NCBI GenBank assembly: GCA_046160865.1
Contig: JBJXHG010000153.1
Coordinates: 1-11,904, forward strand
DNA length: 11,904 nucleotides
Direction of reading: 5' to 3'
DNA from: JBJXHG01 sp046160865
GTDB lineage: Bacteria > Planctomycetota > UBA1135 > GCA-002686595
The translations under genes and the position numbers were made by a program. Of this stretch, positions 1 through 5,779 are shown piece by piece. How positions within the stretch are numbered: the stretch's first letter is position 1; the number at the start of each line of letters is the position of its first letter. A model generated the notes under the pieces. That model had not been told where the DNA came from and ran no database searches. It saw nothing but the letters and a program-made list of their open reading frames with translations.

Positions 1-125
1 GCGTTGTTGCATCGGAATCGATCCTCGCTGACCTAGCAGGTCAGCTCCGGTCGATTCCGACGCAACGCCTTGCCCGAAGCGAGCTGCCACGCCCTCGCGA
101 CGGACGTGGTGAGAAATGCGGGCTA
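1..125 (-). repeat. Type X palindromic repeat, cut by window edge
   Basis: Right-hand part of an interspersed element. Its first 68 bases form an imperfect giant hairpin: GCGTTG at 1-6 pairs with CAACGC at 63-68, and inner arms carry CGGAATCGA / TCGATTCCG and TGACCT / AGGTCA. It ends in GTGGTGAGAAATGCGGGC followed by TAGC at 124-127. The same unit recurs inverted at 438-618: counting by hand, bases 1-68 match the reverse complement of 496-563 at 61 of 68 positions. The left terminus lies outside the window. No coding potential is apparent. The unit is seen directly; calling it a mobile element is inference. Confidence 0.85.
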
Positions 126-235
126 GCCGCCCGTGGTGAAAGTCATTCGGTCCGAAATCGGCCCGTTCGCGCCGGCGCTGCGTCGCTCGAACCGACCACT
201 CTCGGACCGAGGCGCGTTCACCACGTGCTGCTCGC
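122..235 (+). repeat. Type Y repeat, probable complete copy
   Basis: Starts with GCTAGCCGCCCGTGGTGAAA, which is repeated with one mismatch at 11796 near the right edge of the window. The similarity continues through CGAAA.TCG.CCGTTCG. An internal inverted pair, CGGTCCGA (148-155) with TCGGACCG (202-209), encloses the middle. The far side shows TTCACCACG at 219-227, an inverted match to CGTGGTGAA at 131-139, so the unit probably ends near 228-235. The right boundary is uncertain because a type Z copy follows immediately. Confidence 0.6.
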
Positions 236-441
236 CGCGGTTCCTCCACGGCGTCGCTGCGCACCCGCGCGCACGCGGCGCCCCGTGGCCGCGTCGGTGC
301 AACCGCCGGCGTTCGCGGCGTCGAGTTGTGTCGCGCTCCCGGCGACCCGACCGGGTCACATCCGCTGCGCTCGGTCACTCCGCTGACATCCACCGGAACT
401 TGCACCGTTTCGCGCGCGGTGTCATGGGCGATGCGGGTTAG
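236..441 (+). repeat. Type Z repeat, diverged, left end unclear
   Basis: Third and most diverged copy of the element found nearly whole at 5540-5779 and 8871-9089. Shared blocks appear in the same order: GCCGGCGT..GCGGCGTCGAG near 307-325, a GGCGACC..GGGTC hairpin near 341-358, TGCGCTCGGTC near 365-375, then CATCCACCGGAACTTGCACC and GTTTCGC up to about 412. It ends in GATGCGGGTTAG at 430-441. The left terminus is not recognisable and may have been lost when the neighbouring type Y unit was placed or rearranged. Confidence 0.65.
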
Positions 442-618
442 CTCGCATTTCTCACCACGTCCGTCGCGAGGTTGCGCCAGGGCGTTCGAAACAAGGCGTT
501 GCATCGGAATCGACCGCAGCTGACCTATTTGGTCAGCGAGGATCGATTCCGAGCCAACAACGCAGCGTCGAACGAGTTGGCGCGACCGCAGCAGGAGGTG
601 GTGAGAGATGCGGGTTAG
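438..618 (+). repeat. Type X palindromic repeat, complete copy
   Basis: Complete 181-base copy. The left terminus TTAGCTCGCATTTCTCACCA is at 438-457. The right terminus GTGGTGAGAGATGCGGG is at 598-614, followed by TTAG at 615-618, giving terminal inverted repeats of about 20 bases. A 68-base imperfect hairpin fills the middle (496-563: GCGTTG pairs with CAACGC, TGACC pairs with GGTCA). It abuts the type Z copy so closely that they share the TTAG box at 438-441. A partial inverted copy lies at 1-125 and an old copy at 2078-2257. No reading frame in it looks like a gene. Confidence 0.85.
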
Positions 619-865
619 GTCGCGCTCCAACTGGACTTGCGCTCGCCCGCTGGAAAGCACGCGTGCGCTGGCGATTCCGCGCGAAAAAGAACACCCGCGG
701 GTGCGCGTCGCTCGGTACAGTCGGCGGCGTCATCCGCGGAGCGATTCGCGCGCTGTCCGGCGATCCGGGTGGCGAGCGCGAGCCGCGATCGGCACGAATC
801 GCAGAGGGGGTTGCCTTGTCGAATTGCGAGGGACGTTCGTCGTCCGCGCTCGGTCGTCGATTTCG
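619..865. other. Non-coding spacer, nothing recognised
   Basis: No open frame here resembles a known protein or shows clean codon structure. The stretch separates the repeat cluster from the structured RNA candidate. It should hold that RNA's promoter, but I see no convincing pair of -35 and -10 boxes. Confidence 0.5.
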
Positions 866-1082
866 CTCGGCGCACGAGCACTTTCATTACTCATCCGTAC
901 TCGACGGTTGCTCCCTGTATGCACATGCCGGCGCGACGACCGCTCACGCCGGCGGACGAAGAACTTCCTCGAGTGCGGGAGATCCTTCGACGGGACGCTG
1001 ATCACACACCTTGGACCCACACCCCGCGAGTCGCGGCGGCGGAGCTTCCAAGCTCGAGGAACGGCGACTGCTCGTCGCCGAG
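866..1082 (+). ncRNA. ssrS: Structured ncRNA, 6S RNA candidate
   Basis: About 217 bases that fold as one long closed structure. The outer stem CTCGGCG-C-ACGAGCA (866-880) pairs with TGCTCGTCGCCGAG (1069-1082): 14 pairs with a single bulged base, about 190 bases apart. Inside it, CTCGA (900-904) pairs with TCGAG (1054-1058), and GGTTGCTCC (906-914) pairs with GGAGCTTCC (1041-1049) around a TT/TT internal loop. The 3' side then reads GCGGCGGC directly before the stem, as in the 3' strand of the 6S central bubble. Upstream of that, CACCTTGGACCCAC recalls the CACCTTGAACC segment of 6S. The far end closes as CGAAG/CTTCG around CTTCC/GGGAG. A strong hairpin follows at once. 6S RNA binds the housekeeping RNA polymerase holoenzyme as a promoter mimic. 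The fold is seen directly. The 6S identity is inferred from recalled motifs and was not tested with a covariance model. Confidence 0.55.
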
Positions 1083-1112
1083 ATCGGCCTCCCGAACTTC
1101 GGGAGGCCGATC
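1082..1112 (+). terminator. Strong terminator-like hairpin after ncRNA
   Basis: GATCGGCCTCCCGAA (1082-1096) is followed after one base by its perfect reverse complement, TTCGGGAGGCCGATC (1098-1112). As RNA this gives about 13 pairs around a 5-base loop. The downstream GCTTTGTCC is only weakly T-rich. The position immediately after the closing stem of the structured RNA supports a terminator for it. Confidence 0.6.
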
Positions 1113-1227
1113 GCTTTGTCCCCGCGTCGCCGCGGCACCACACGCGCACGGCCATGCGCTCCGTGATCCGCGGTTGCACGCGAACGAGTGGGTTCCCCCC
1201 GCGCGCGCGTCATTTGCTCCGATTCGC

Positions 1228-1258
1228 TTGCAGCGCGCCGGGCGGGGCGGGCTAGATA
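1228..1258 (+). promoter_or_regulatory. Candidate promoter of the queuosine transporter
   Basis: TTGCAG (1228-1233) lies 19 bases before TAGATA (1253-1258), or 18 if the -10 is read as CTAGAT. The start codon at 1269 follows 10 bases after the -10, so the mRNA would be leaderless or nearly so. The same arrangement, TTGC.. then CTAGATAG with equal spacing, occurs at 6825-6855. The CTAG may also be a trace of a repeat terminus, since GCGGGCTAG matches one. Confidence 0.4.
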
Positions 1259-1268
1259 GGCGCCCCGC

Positions 1269-2081
1269 ATGGATGCACCTCGACCGGATGCGAGACGTGA
1301 GACGTTGCTGCTCGCGCTGTGCGGACTGTTCGTCGGCTTCTTCGTCGCAGCCGAACTGCTCGGCGCGAAGCTCTGGTCGTTCACGCTGTTCGGGCTGCGG
1401 CCAAGGGATCTCGGACTCGGAGGCGCGGAGAGCTTCGTCGCTTCGGCCGGAATCATCGCGTTCCCGCTCACGTTCGTCCTGACCGACATCATCAACGAGT
1501 ACTTCGGTCGGCGCATCGTGCGGCGGTTCACGTGGATCGCGATCGGCGTGAACGTGCTCCTGCAGCCCGTCGTGCAGATCGCGACACGCGTGCCAGCCGT
1601 CAGCTTCACGCCGGGCGTGTCCGCGGAGGAGATTCAGCTCGCGTACGCGCGCGCGCTCGGACAGACGTGGACGATCGTCGTCGCGAGCTTGGTCGCGTTC
1701 CTGCTCGCGCAGATGGTCGACGCGCGTGTCTTCACGTGGCTCAGGCACCGGACCGGCGGCAAACTCTTGTGGCTCCGCGCTCAGGGCAGCACCGCGATCA
1801 GCCAGATCCTCGACACGTTCGTCGTCATCTTCCTCGCGTTCGTCGTCATTCCGGCCCTGCTCGACGTCGAGCACATGGACCCCGCGCGAGCGCGCGACTT
1901 CGTGCGCATGAGCGCATCCGAAGCAACGCAGGTGTCGCTGACGAACTACGTGTACAAGTTCGCGATCGCCGTCGCGATCACTCCGCTCTTGTACTTGGTG
2001 CACGGAGCGGTCGAGCTGTGGCTCGGCAAGGCGCAGGCCGCGCGACTCGCGCACGAAGCGCATCCGCGCGACCCCGACTAG
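1269..2081 (+). CDS. yhhQ: Queuosine precursor transporter (VUT/YhhQ family)
   Basis: 270-residue inner-membrane protein of the VUT family (Pfam Vut_1, TIGR00697), whose studied members import queuosine precursors such as preQ0, preQ1 or queuine for tRNA modification. Hydrophobic segments lie at about residues 12-33, 55-72, 87-105, 131-150, 178-200 and 228-250. Family hallmarks are AELLGAKLW (28-36), FPLTFVLTDIINEYFGRR (65-82) and the late SQILDTFVVIF (178-188). The ATG at 1269 is chosen because TM1 starts soon after it and a -10 box sits 10 bases upstream; there is no Shine-Dalgarno. The next ATG at 1273 is in another frame. The TAG stop (2079-2081) lies inside the terminal CTAG of a decayed repeat. 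Family is confident; the exact substrate is inferred. Confidence 0.92.
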   Translation: MDAPRPDARRETLLLALCGLFVGFFVAAELLGAKLWSFTLFGLRPRDLGLGGAESFVASAGIIAFPLTFVLTDIINEYFGRRIVRRFTWIAIGVNVLLQPVVQIATRVPAVSFTPGVSAEEIQLAYARALGQTWTIVVASLVAFLLAQMVDARVFTWLRHRTGGKLLWLRAQGSTAISQILDTFVVIFLAFVVIPALLDVEHMDPARARDFVRMSASEATQVSLTNYVYKFAIAVAITPLLYLVHGAVELWLGKAQAARLAHEAHPRDPD

Positions 2082-2257
2082 CCTGCAGCTCTCGGCGTGT
2101 CCTGCCGCGGTCGCGCGAACTCGCTCGGAGCGGCGTCGTTGGACCGGAATCGATGCTCGCTGACCAACCCGGAGAGCTGCGGTCGATGCGCGCCGAGGGC
2201 TCGCTCGCCTCGCGTGCCCTGCTCCCGGCGACTCGTCGTGGCCATCGATGCGGCATC
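2078..2257 (-). repeat. Type X repeat, decayed copy
   Basis: This spacer between the transporter and the flippase aligns without gaps to the reverse complement of the copy at 438-618. Over the first 88 bases I count about 70 matches, including GTCGCGCGAACTCG near 2111-2124 and CGGAATCGATGCTCGCTGACC at 2145-2165. Its left terminus, CTAGCCTGCAGCTCTC, contains the transporter's TAG stop. A degraded right terminus (GTGGCCATCGATGCGG, 2238-2253) gives a total near 180 bases, the same as the intact copy. Its divergence suggests an old insertion. Confidence 0.75.
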
Positions 2258-2312
2258 ACCCTCGGAAGCACGCGCGCTGCGCAAACGCCTCGAACCTGCG
2301 CGCGGCTTCGCG

Positions 2313-2318
2313 TAGTTT
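2313..2318 (+). promoter_or_regulatory. Candidate -10 box of the flippase gene
   Basis: TAGTTT lies 6 bases before the GTG at 2325. A transcript would start at or next to the start codon. The -35 position (TCGAAC, 2290-2295) is a weak match. No Shine-Dalgarno is present, which fits a leaderless start. Confidence 0.35.
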
Positions 2319-2324
2319 CTGTTG

Positions 2325-3812
2325 GTGCTCGAAGATGCGCTCAAGCGGCTGACGAAGCACTCGGTGCTGTACGCGCTCGGCCCGGCCGTGCACAAGGCGA
2401 TCGGATTCGCGCTCCTGCCGCTCGTCACGGTCTACGTCGGCACGACCGCGAACTACGGCATCACCGAGATGGCCGCCGTGAGCCTCGGTGTCGCGGGGCA
2501 GCTGTTCGGGATCAATCTGCTGCACGGTCTGTCGCGCTTCTATCCCGAGTACGCGACGGACGAGGAGCGCGGCCGCCTCGTGACGACGTGTGGATTCCTG
2601 CTCGTCGCGACGACGGGCATCGCGTGGATCCTCGCGTACATCTTCCGGGCGCAAGGCGCCGAGCTCTTGTTCGACGACCGCAACGCGACGGACGCGTTCG
2701 TAGCCGTCGGCGGGATCCTGTTCTTCCAAACATCCACGCAAGTCGGGTTGCGCTATCTGCAGATCCTCGAGCGCTCGGTCGCCTACGGTGTTGTCACGAC
2801 GACGAAGCTCGTGTGCGAGGTCGGGCTCAAGCTCTGGTTCCTCGTCGGTCTCGGCCTGCTCTACATGGGGGTGATCTACAGCGTGCTGGTCGGCGAGGCG
2901 CTCGTCGCATGCGCGCTGTGGATCTTCATCGCGCGCCGCGCGGGGCTGTCGTTCTCCGGTGCGATGGCGCGACGGCTGATCCGATACTCGTATCCGTTGA
3001 TCTTGTCGGGCGTGTGCATGTTCGTGCTGCATCAGGCCGACCGGTTCGTCTTGAAGCACTACCTCGACCTCTCCGAGGTCGGCAAGTACGCGCTCGGCTA
3101 CAAGCTCGGCTCGATGGCGAGTGTGGTCATCCTCGAAGCGTTCGGGATGATCTGGTTCAACTATGTGTTCGGGCTGCGCGACGAGGAGCACGTGCGGCTC
3201 GTCTGCCGCAAAGTGCTGACGTACTTCACGCTCGTCATGTGTTTCGCGTCGCTCGCGCTCGCCGTGTTCGCCCCCGAGATCGTGCGCTGGATGGCCGCAC
3301 CCGAGTACTTCGACAGCCACCGCGCGCTGCCGATCATCGCGGCCGGTTACGTGTTCTGGGCGATCTTCCAGATCGTCCACACGGTGTTCTTCGTGCGGCA
3401 GAAGACGGTCCACATCACGTTCCTCGTCGCCGCCGCGGCAGTGTTGAACCTCGCTCTCAACGCCTGGCTCGCTCCACGTGTCGGCTTCGTCGGCGCTGCG
3501 TGGGCGACGCTGGCCACGTTTGCGGCGCTGGCAGGCGTCGGCGGCTGGTTCGCCGAGCGCCTCTTCCCGGTCCGCTACGAGATCGGACGGGTCGTCGTCC
3601 CGATCGTCCTTGCTGTAGGGTTGTACCTGGCGAGCATCCAGCTTCCCGCCGCGCCGATCGCAGCCGTCGCACTCGTGAAAAGCGCGCTCGTGCTCGCGCT
3701 CCCCGCCGCGCTGTGGTGGGGAGGCTATCTGGATCCGCTGGAAAAAGAGAAGATCAAGCAGATGTCGAAGTCGGTTCGCGAGCTCGTTTTCCGTCGCCAG
3801 CGGACGGTCTGA
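2325..3812 (+). CDS. Polysaccharide flippase-like membrane protein (Wzx/MATE superfamily)
   Basis: About 495 residues, almost entirely hydrophobic helices in the roughly 12-14 segment pattern of polysaccharide export flippases (MOP superfamily). Such proteins move lipid-linked glycans across the inner membrane. Typical features are the N-terminal helix pair with KAIGFALLPLVTVYVG, the mid-protein stretch YPLILSGVCMFVLHQADRFV with the charged QADRFVLKHYLDLSEVGKYALGYKL loop that follows it (about residues 225-265), and a basic cytoplasmic tail. Either TTG at 2322 or GTG at 2325 could start it; GTG is preferred because TAGTTT sits 6 bases upstream. The stop is 11 bases before the CDP-alcohol phosphatidyltransferase, so the two are probably co-transcribed. 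The glycan or lipid handled cannot be told from sequence. Confidence 0.82.
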   Translation: MLEDALKRLTKHSVLYALGPAVHKAIGFALLPLVTVYVGTTANYGITEMAAVSLGVAGQLFGINLLHGLSRFYPEYATDEERGRLVTTCGFLLVATTGIAWILAYIFRAQGAELLFDDRNATDAFVAVGGILFFQTSTQVGLRYLQILERSVAYGVVTTTKLVCEVGLKLWFLVGLGLLYMGVIYSVLVGEALVACALWIFIARRAGLSFSGAMARRLIRYSYPLILSGVCMFVLHQADRFVLKHYLDLSEVGKYALGYKLGSMASVVILEAFGMIWFNYVFGLRDEEHVRLVCRKVLTYFTLVMCFASLALAVFAPEIVRWMAAPEYFDSHRALPIIAAGYVFWAIFQIVHTVFFVRQKTVHITFLVAAAAVLNLALNAWLAPRVGFVGAAWATLATFAALAGVGGWFAERLFPVRYEIGRVVVPIVLAVGLYLASIQLPAAPIAAVALVKSALVLALPAALWWGGYLDPLEKEKIKQMSKSVRELVFRRQRTV

Positions 3813-3823
3813 GAGAAGGGGAT

Positions 3824-4693
3824 ATGGATTCCCTCAGCGAGCTCCGCAAGCGGGTGCAGGCGCCGGTCCGCCGCTACAACGACGTGGCGGGCATCCTGGT
3901 CGGCGACCGCGTCTCGATCCACGTCACGCGCGTTTTCGTCGCGTGCAAGCTGAGCCCGACGGTGGCGACGCTCTCGTTCCTGTTCTTCGGGCTCTTCGGC
4001 TCGATCCTGCTCCTCTTCGGCGGTTGGATCGCCGCGGCCGGCTTCGGCTGTCTCTTTCTCTACTACATCTTCGATTGCGTCGACGGCGAAGTCGCGCGCT
4101 ACTACGGTCGTGAGAAGCTGATCTGGGGCTTTCACGACTTCATGTTCCACCTGTACGTGAAGTCGGCGTTCTTCGTCTGCTTGGGCATCTACGCGGTGCG
4201 TGCGACGGGCGAGCCGTGGGTGTTCTTGTTCGCGTTGAGCGGGTTGCTCGCGTCGCTCTTCACGAAGTTCCTCTACGACGTCAGCCTGATCCTGACGTGC
4301 CGCTACGTGCTCTTGCGCGGCAAGGTCGAGCGCGAGCACTACGTGAGCCAGATCGTTCCCGCCGAACGCTGCGCGGGTGGTGGGGGCGACGCGGACGCCG
4401 ACTCCGAGCCGCAGCATTTTCGCGGCTTTCTGCCGCTCCTCCGCACGGCGGCGACGAACTTCGACCTCGCGATCCTCTTGTTCTTCGCGGCGGCGGTCGC
4501 GGACGTGTTCCTCGAGCCGATTCCGCTGTTCGGCCTCGTGGCCGACGCGAAGATCCTGCTCGTGATTCTCTACGGAGTCTTGTTGCCGCTCGACTTTCTC
4601 GATCGCTTGCGCTCGCACCTGCGCCGCAACAGTTTCTTCGTCGATGCACGCGAGCTCCTGCATCGCGCACACGACTTCCAGCTCTGGCGCTAG
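3824..4693 (+). CDS. CDP-alcohol phosphatidyltransferase family protein
   Basis: 289-residue integral membrane enzyme. Family members swap the CMP of a CDP-alcohol or CDP-diacylglycerol for another alcohol, making phospholipid headgroups or phosphodiester-linked lipids. The signature is visible as FDCVDGEVAR (residues 83-92) followed by D105. The position expected for the fourth Asp of D-x2-DG-x2-AR-x8-G-x3-D-x3-D is H109, and the Gly is shifted by one. Hydrophobic segments lie near 48-66, 68-83, 111-125, 131-148, 205-222 and 230-248. The ATG at 3824 follows GAGAAGGGGAT, a reasonable Shine-Dalgarno, and lies 11 bases after the flippase stop. The pairing suggests a joint role in an envelope lipid or glycan. 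A region rich in Gly, Asp and Ala (about 185-195) interrupts a cytoplasmic loop. Substrate unknown. Confidence 0.85.
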   Translation: MDSLSELRKRVQAPVRRYNDVAGILVGDRVSIHVTRVFVACKLSPTVATLSFLFFGLFGSILLLFGGWIAAAGFGCLFLYYIFDCVDGEVARYYGREKLIWGFHDFMFHLYVKSAFFVCLGIYAVRATGEPWVFLFALSGLLASLFTKFLYDVSLILTCRYVLLRGKVEREHYVSQIVPAERCAGGGGDADADSEPQHFRGFLPLLRTAATNFDLAILLFFAAAVADVFLEPIPLFGLVADAKILLVILYGVLLPLDFLDRLRSHLRRNSFFVDARELLHRAHDFQLWR

Positions 4694-4725
4694 CCGGCAG
4701 GTGGCGCGAGATGCTCCGGGCTAGA
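4689..4725. terminator. Shared hairpin between convergent genes, repeat-end remnant
   Basis: CTAGCC-GG (4690-4697) pairs with CC-G-GGCTAG (4716-4724), leaving one bulged base. The stop codons of the phosphatidyltransferase (TAG, 4691-4693) and of the sigma factor (TAG on minus, 4721-4723) lie in opposite arms, so the hairpin could terminate both. The right side, GGTGGCGCGAGATGCTCCGGGCTAG in two blocks, resembles the repeat terminus GTGGTGAGA.ATGCGGGCTAG, and the left resembles GCTAGCCCGCA. It may be an excised or collapsed element. There is no T-tract. Confidence 0.5.
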
Positions 4726-5278
4726 TCTCGCCAGCCAGTCGGCGAGCGAGATGCTCGCGCGCGGTCGCCCAGTCCGAGTTGACGGTGCGGCGCGAAACCC
4801 CGAGGAACTGTGCGGTCCGGTCGACGCTCCAGCCCTGCAGATACCGCAACTCGGCGACGCGCGCGGCGCGCGGATGTTGGCGCTCGAGCTCTCCGAGCGC
4901 CGATGCCAGGGAATCGATGTCGACGAGCGGCGTCCGCGGATCGCGACCTTGCGCGTCGTCGACTGCACGGTGCGTGTCCGCGAAGCGCATCCACGCGCGC
5001 CGACGACGGGCGCGGTCGATCAACACGCGCCGCATGACGTGCGCGGCGATTCCGACGAGGTGCCGGCTCGAGCGCGGCCGATCGTGGACTCCGAGACGGA
5101 GCAGCGCCTCGTGGACGAGCGCCGTGGCTTGGGTCGAGGGCTCGACCCGCTCGCTCCGCAGGAACTGATTGGCGAGCTCACAGAGCTGCGGATAGACCTC
5201 CGCCGCAAGGTGCAGTGTCGCTTGGAGCTCGCGACGCCGCACTTGGGTCGGGACAGGGAACGGACGAGTCGAAACCAT
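4721..5278 (-). CDS. ECF-type RNA polymerase sigma factor (TIGR02999-like)
   Basis: 185-residue sigma factor with only regions 2 and 4. Region 2 spans about residues 25-105: STQATALVHEALLRL (48-62), then HLVGIAAHVMRRVLIDRARRRRA (73-95), the layout of the TIGR02999 group common in Planctomycetes and Acidobacteria. Region 4 (about 125-182) ends in the helix-turn-helix GWSVDRTAQFLGVSRRTVNSDW. It would direct RNA polymerase to a small regulon. No anti-sigma factor is adjacent. The frame stays open upstream to 5551, but the extension looks non-coding (Arg/Ser/Pro-rich, unlike any sigma factor), so ATG at 5278 is chosen. No Shine-Dalgarno is seen. Its stop lies in the CTAG of the hairpin shared with the converging gene. 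Confidence 0.88.
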   Translation of the reverse strand: MVSTRPFPVPTQVRRRELQATLHLAAEVYPQLCELANQFLRSERVEPSTQATALVHEALLRLGVHDRPRSSRHLVGIAAHVMRRVLIDRARRRRAWMRFADTHRAVDDAQGRDPRTPLVDIDSLASALGELERQHPRAARVAELRYLQGWSVDRTAQFLGVSRRTVNSDWATAREHLARRLAGEI

Positions 5279-5539
5279 GGCGTCGCGTCGTGGGAGGAGG
5301 CCATGTGAAGAACGCAGCGCACCGCTTCCGTGTTCACTGAATGTACGGGCACCGTCCGCCGAGAGCCCTGGAGGGCCCCGAGAAGTGGGTTTGCACCTGG
5401 CGCGGGGCCAAGAATTGGGAACCCGGCCGGCGAACCTCGTGCGTTTCGGAATCGGCGCGCGGATCGAATCGGCGCTGCCCGAGGGCCGGTCTGCCGTGAG
5501 ACGAGAGAGCCGCTCGGCCGAACTGCGCCTCGAGCGTCT
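5279..5539. other. Upstream spacer of the sigma factor, no gene seen
   Basis: No credible coding frame on either strand. It probably holds the sigma factor promoter. TACATT on the minus strand near 5350 is a possible -10 but has no clear -35 partner. Confidence 0.4.
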
Positions 5540-5779
5540 GCGAGCCCGCATTTCTCATCACACCGCGGCTGCAACGGCGCAATTGCCGGCGTCTGCGGCG
5601 TCGAGCTCCGCCCTGATCCTCTGCGCAGGCTCGCACCGCGAGCCTGCGCTGCGCTTCGCACACCGAGGCTTACCCCTCGGCGACCTACCAGGTCGCCTCC
5701 GGTGCGCTCGGTCGTTCGAGATGCATCCACCGACACTTGCACCGTTTCGCTCGCGGCGTGGTGAGCAATGCGGGCTAGC
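5540..5779 (+). repeat. Type Z palindromic repeat, complete copy
   Basis: About 240 bases. The left terminus GCGAGCCCGCATTTCTCATC begins at 5540. The right terminus GTGGTGAGCAATGCGGGCTA runs to the GCTAGC at 5774-5779. Inside is a nested hairpin: ACCGAG pairs with CTCGGT around GGCGACCT/AGGTCGCC near 5680-5697. The right-hand 43 bases (5723-5765) match 9033-9075 at 41 positions by hand count. The thrB stop codon (TAG on minus, 5775-5777) lies within the terminal GCTAGC, so the element directly abuts the coding region. Confidence 0.85.

Noticed and set aside
1..618. CRISPR array or tandem satellite
   Set aside because: The units are long, unlike in interior, in both orientations, and not separated by regular spacers.
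608..1482. Several overlapping open frames across the 5' non-coding region
   Set aside because: None has a recognisable domain or a ribosome site; they cross the repeat end and the structured RNA. In GC-rich DNA such frames arise by chance.
2256..3413. A 385-codon minus-strand open frame opposite the flippase
   Set aside because: Asp/Glu/Arg-rich shadow with no domain. The plus strand has consistent membrane helices.
3725..4672. A 315-codon minus-strand open frame opposite the phosphatidyltransferase
   Set aside because: Charged low-complexity antisense product. The plus strand has the full family motif.
1319..4693. A very long plus-strand open frame of 1124 codons
   Set aside because: Only its last 289 codons, from ATG 3824, look like a protein. 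The rest is Arg/Ala-rich out-of-frame reading of the transporter and flippase genes.
5279..5551. A 91-residue N-terminal extension of the sigma factor
   Set aside because: The extension is Arg/Ser/Pro-rich and reaches into the repeat terminus. The family starts close to the residues after ATG 5278.
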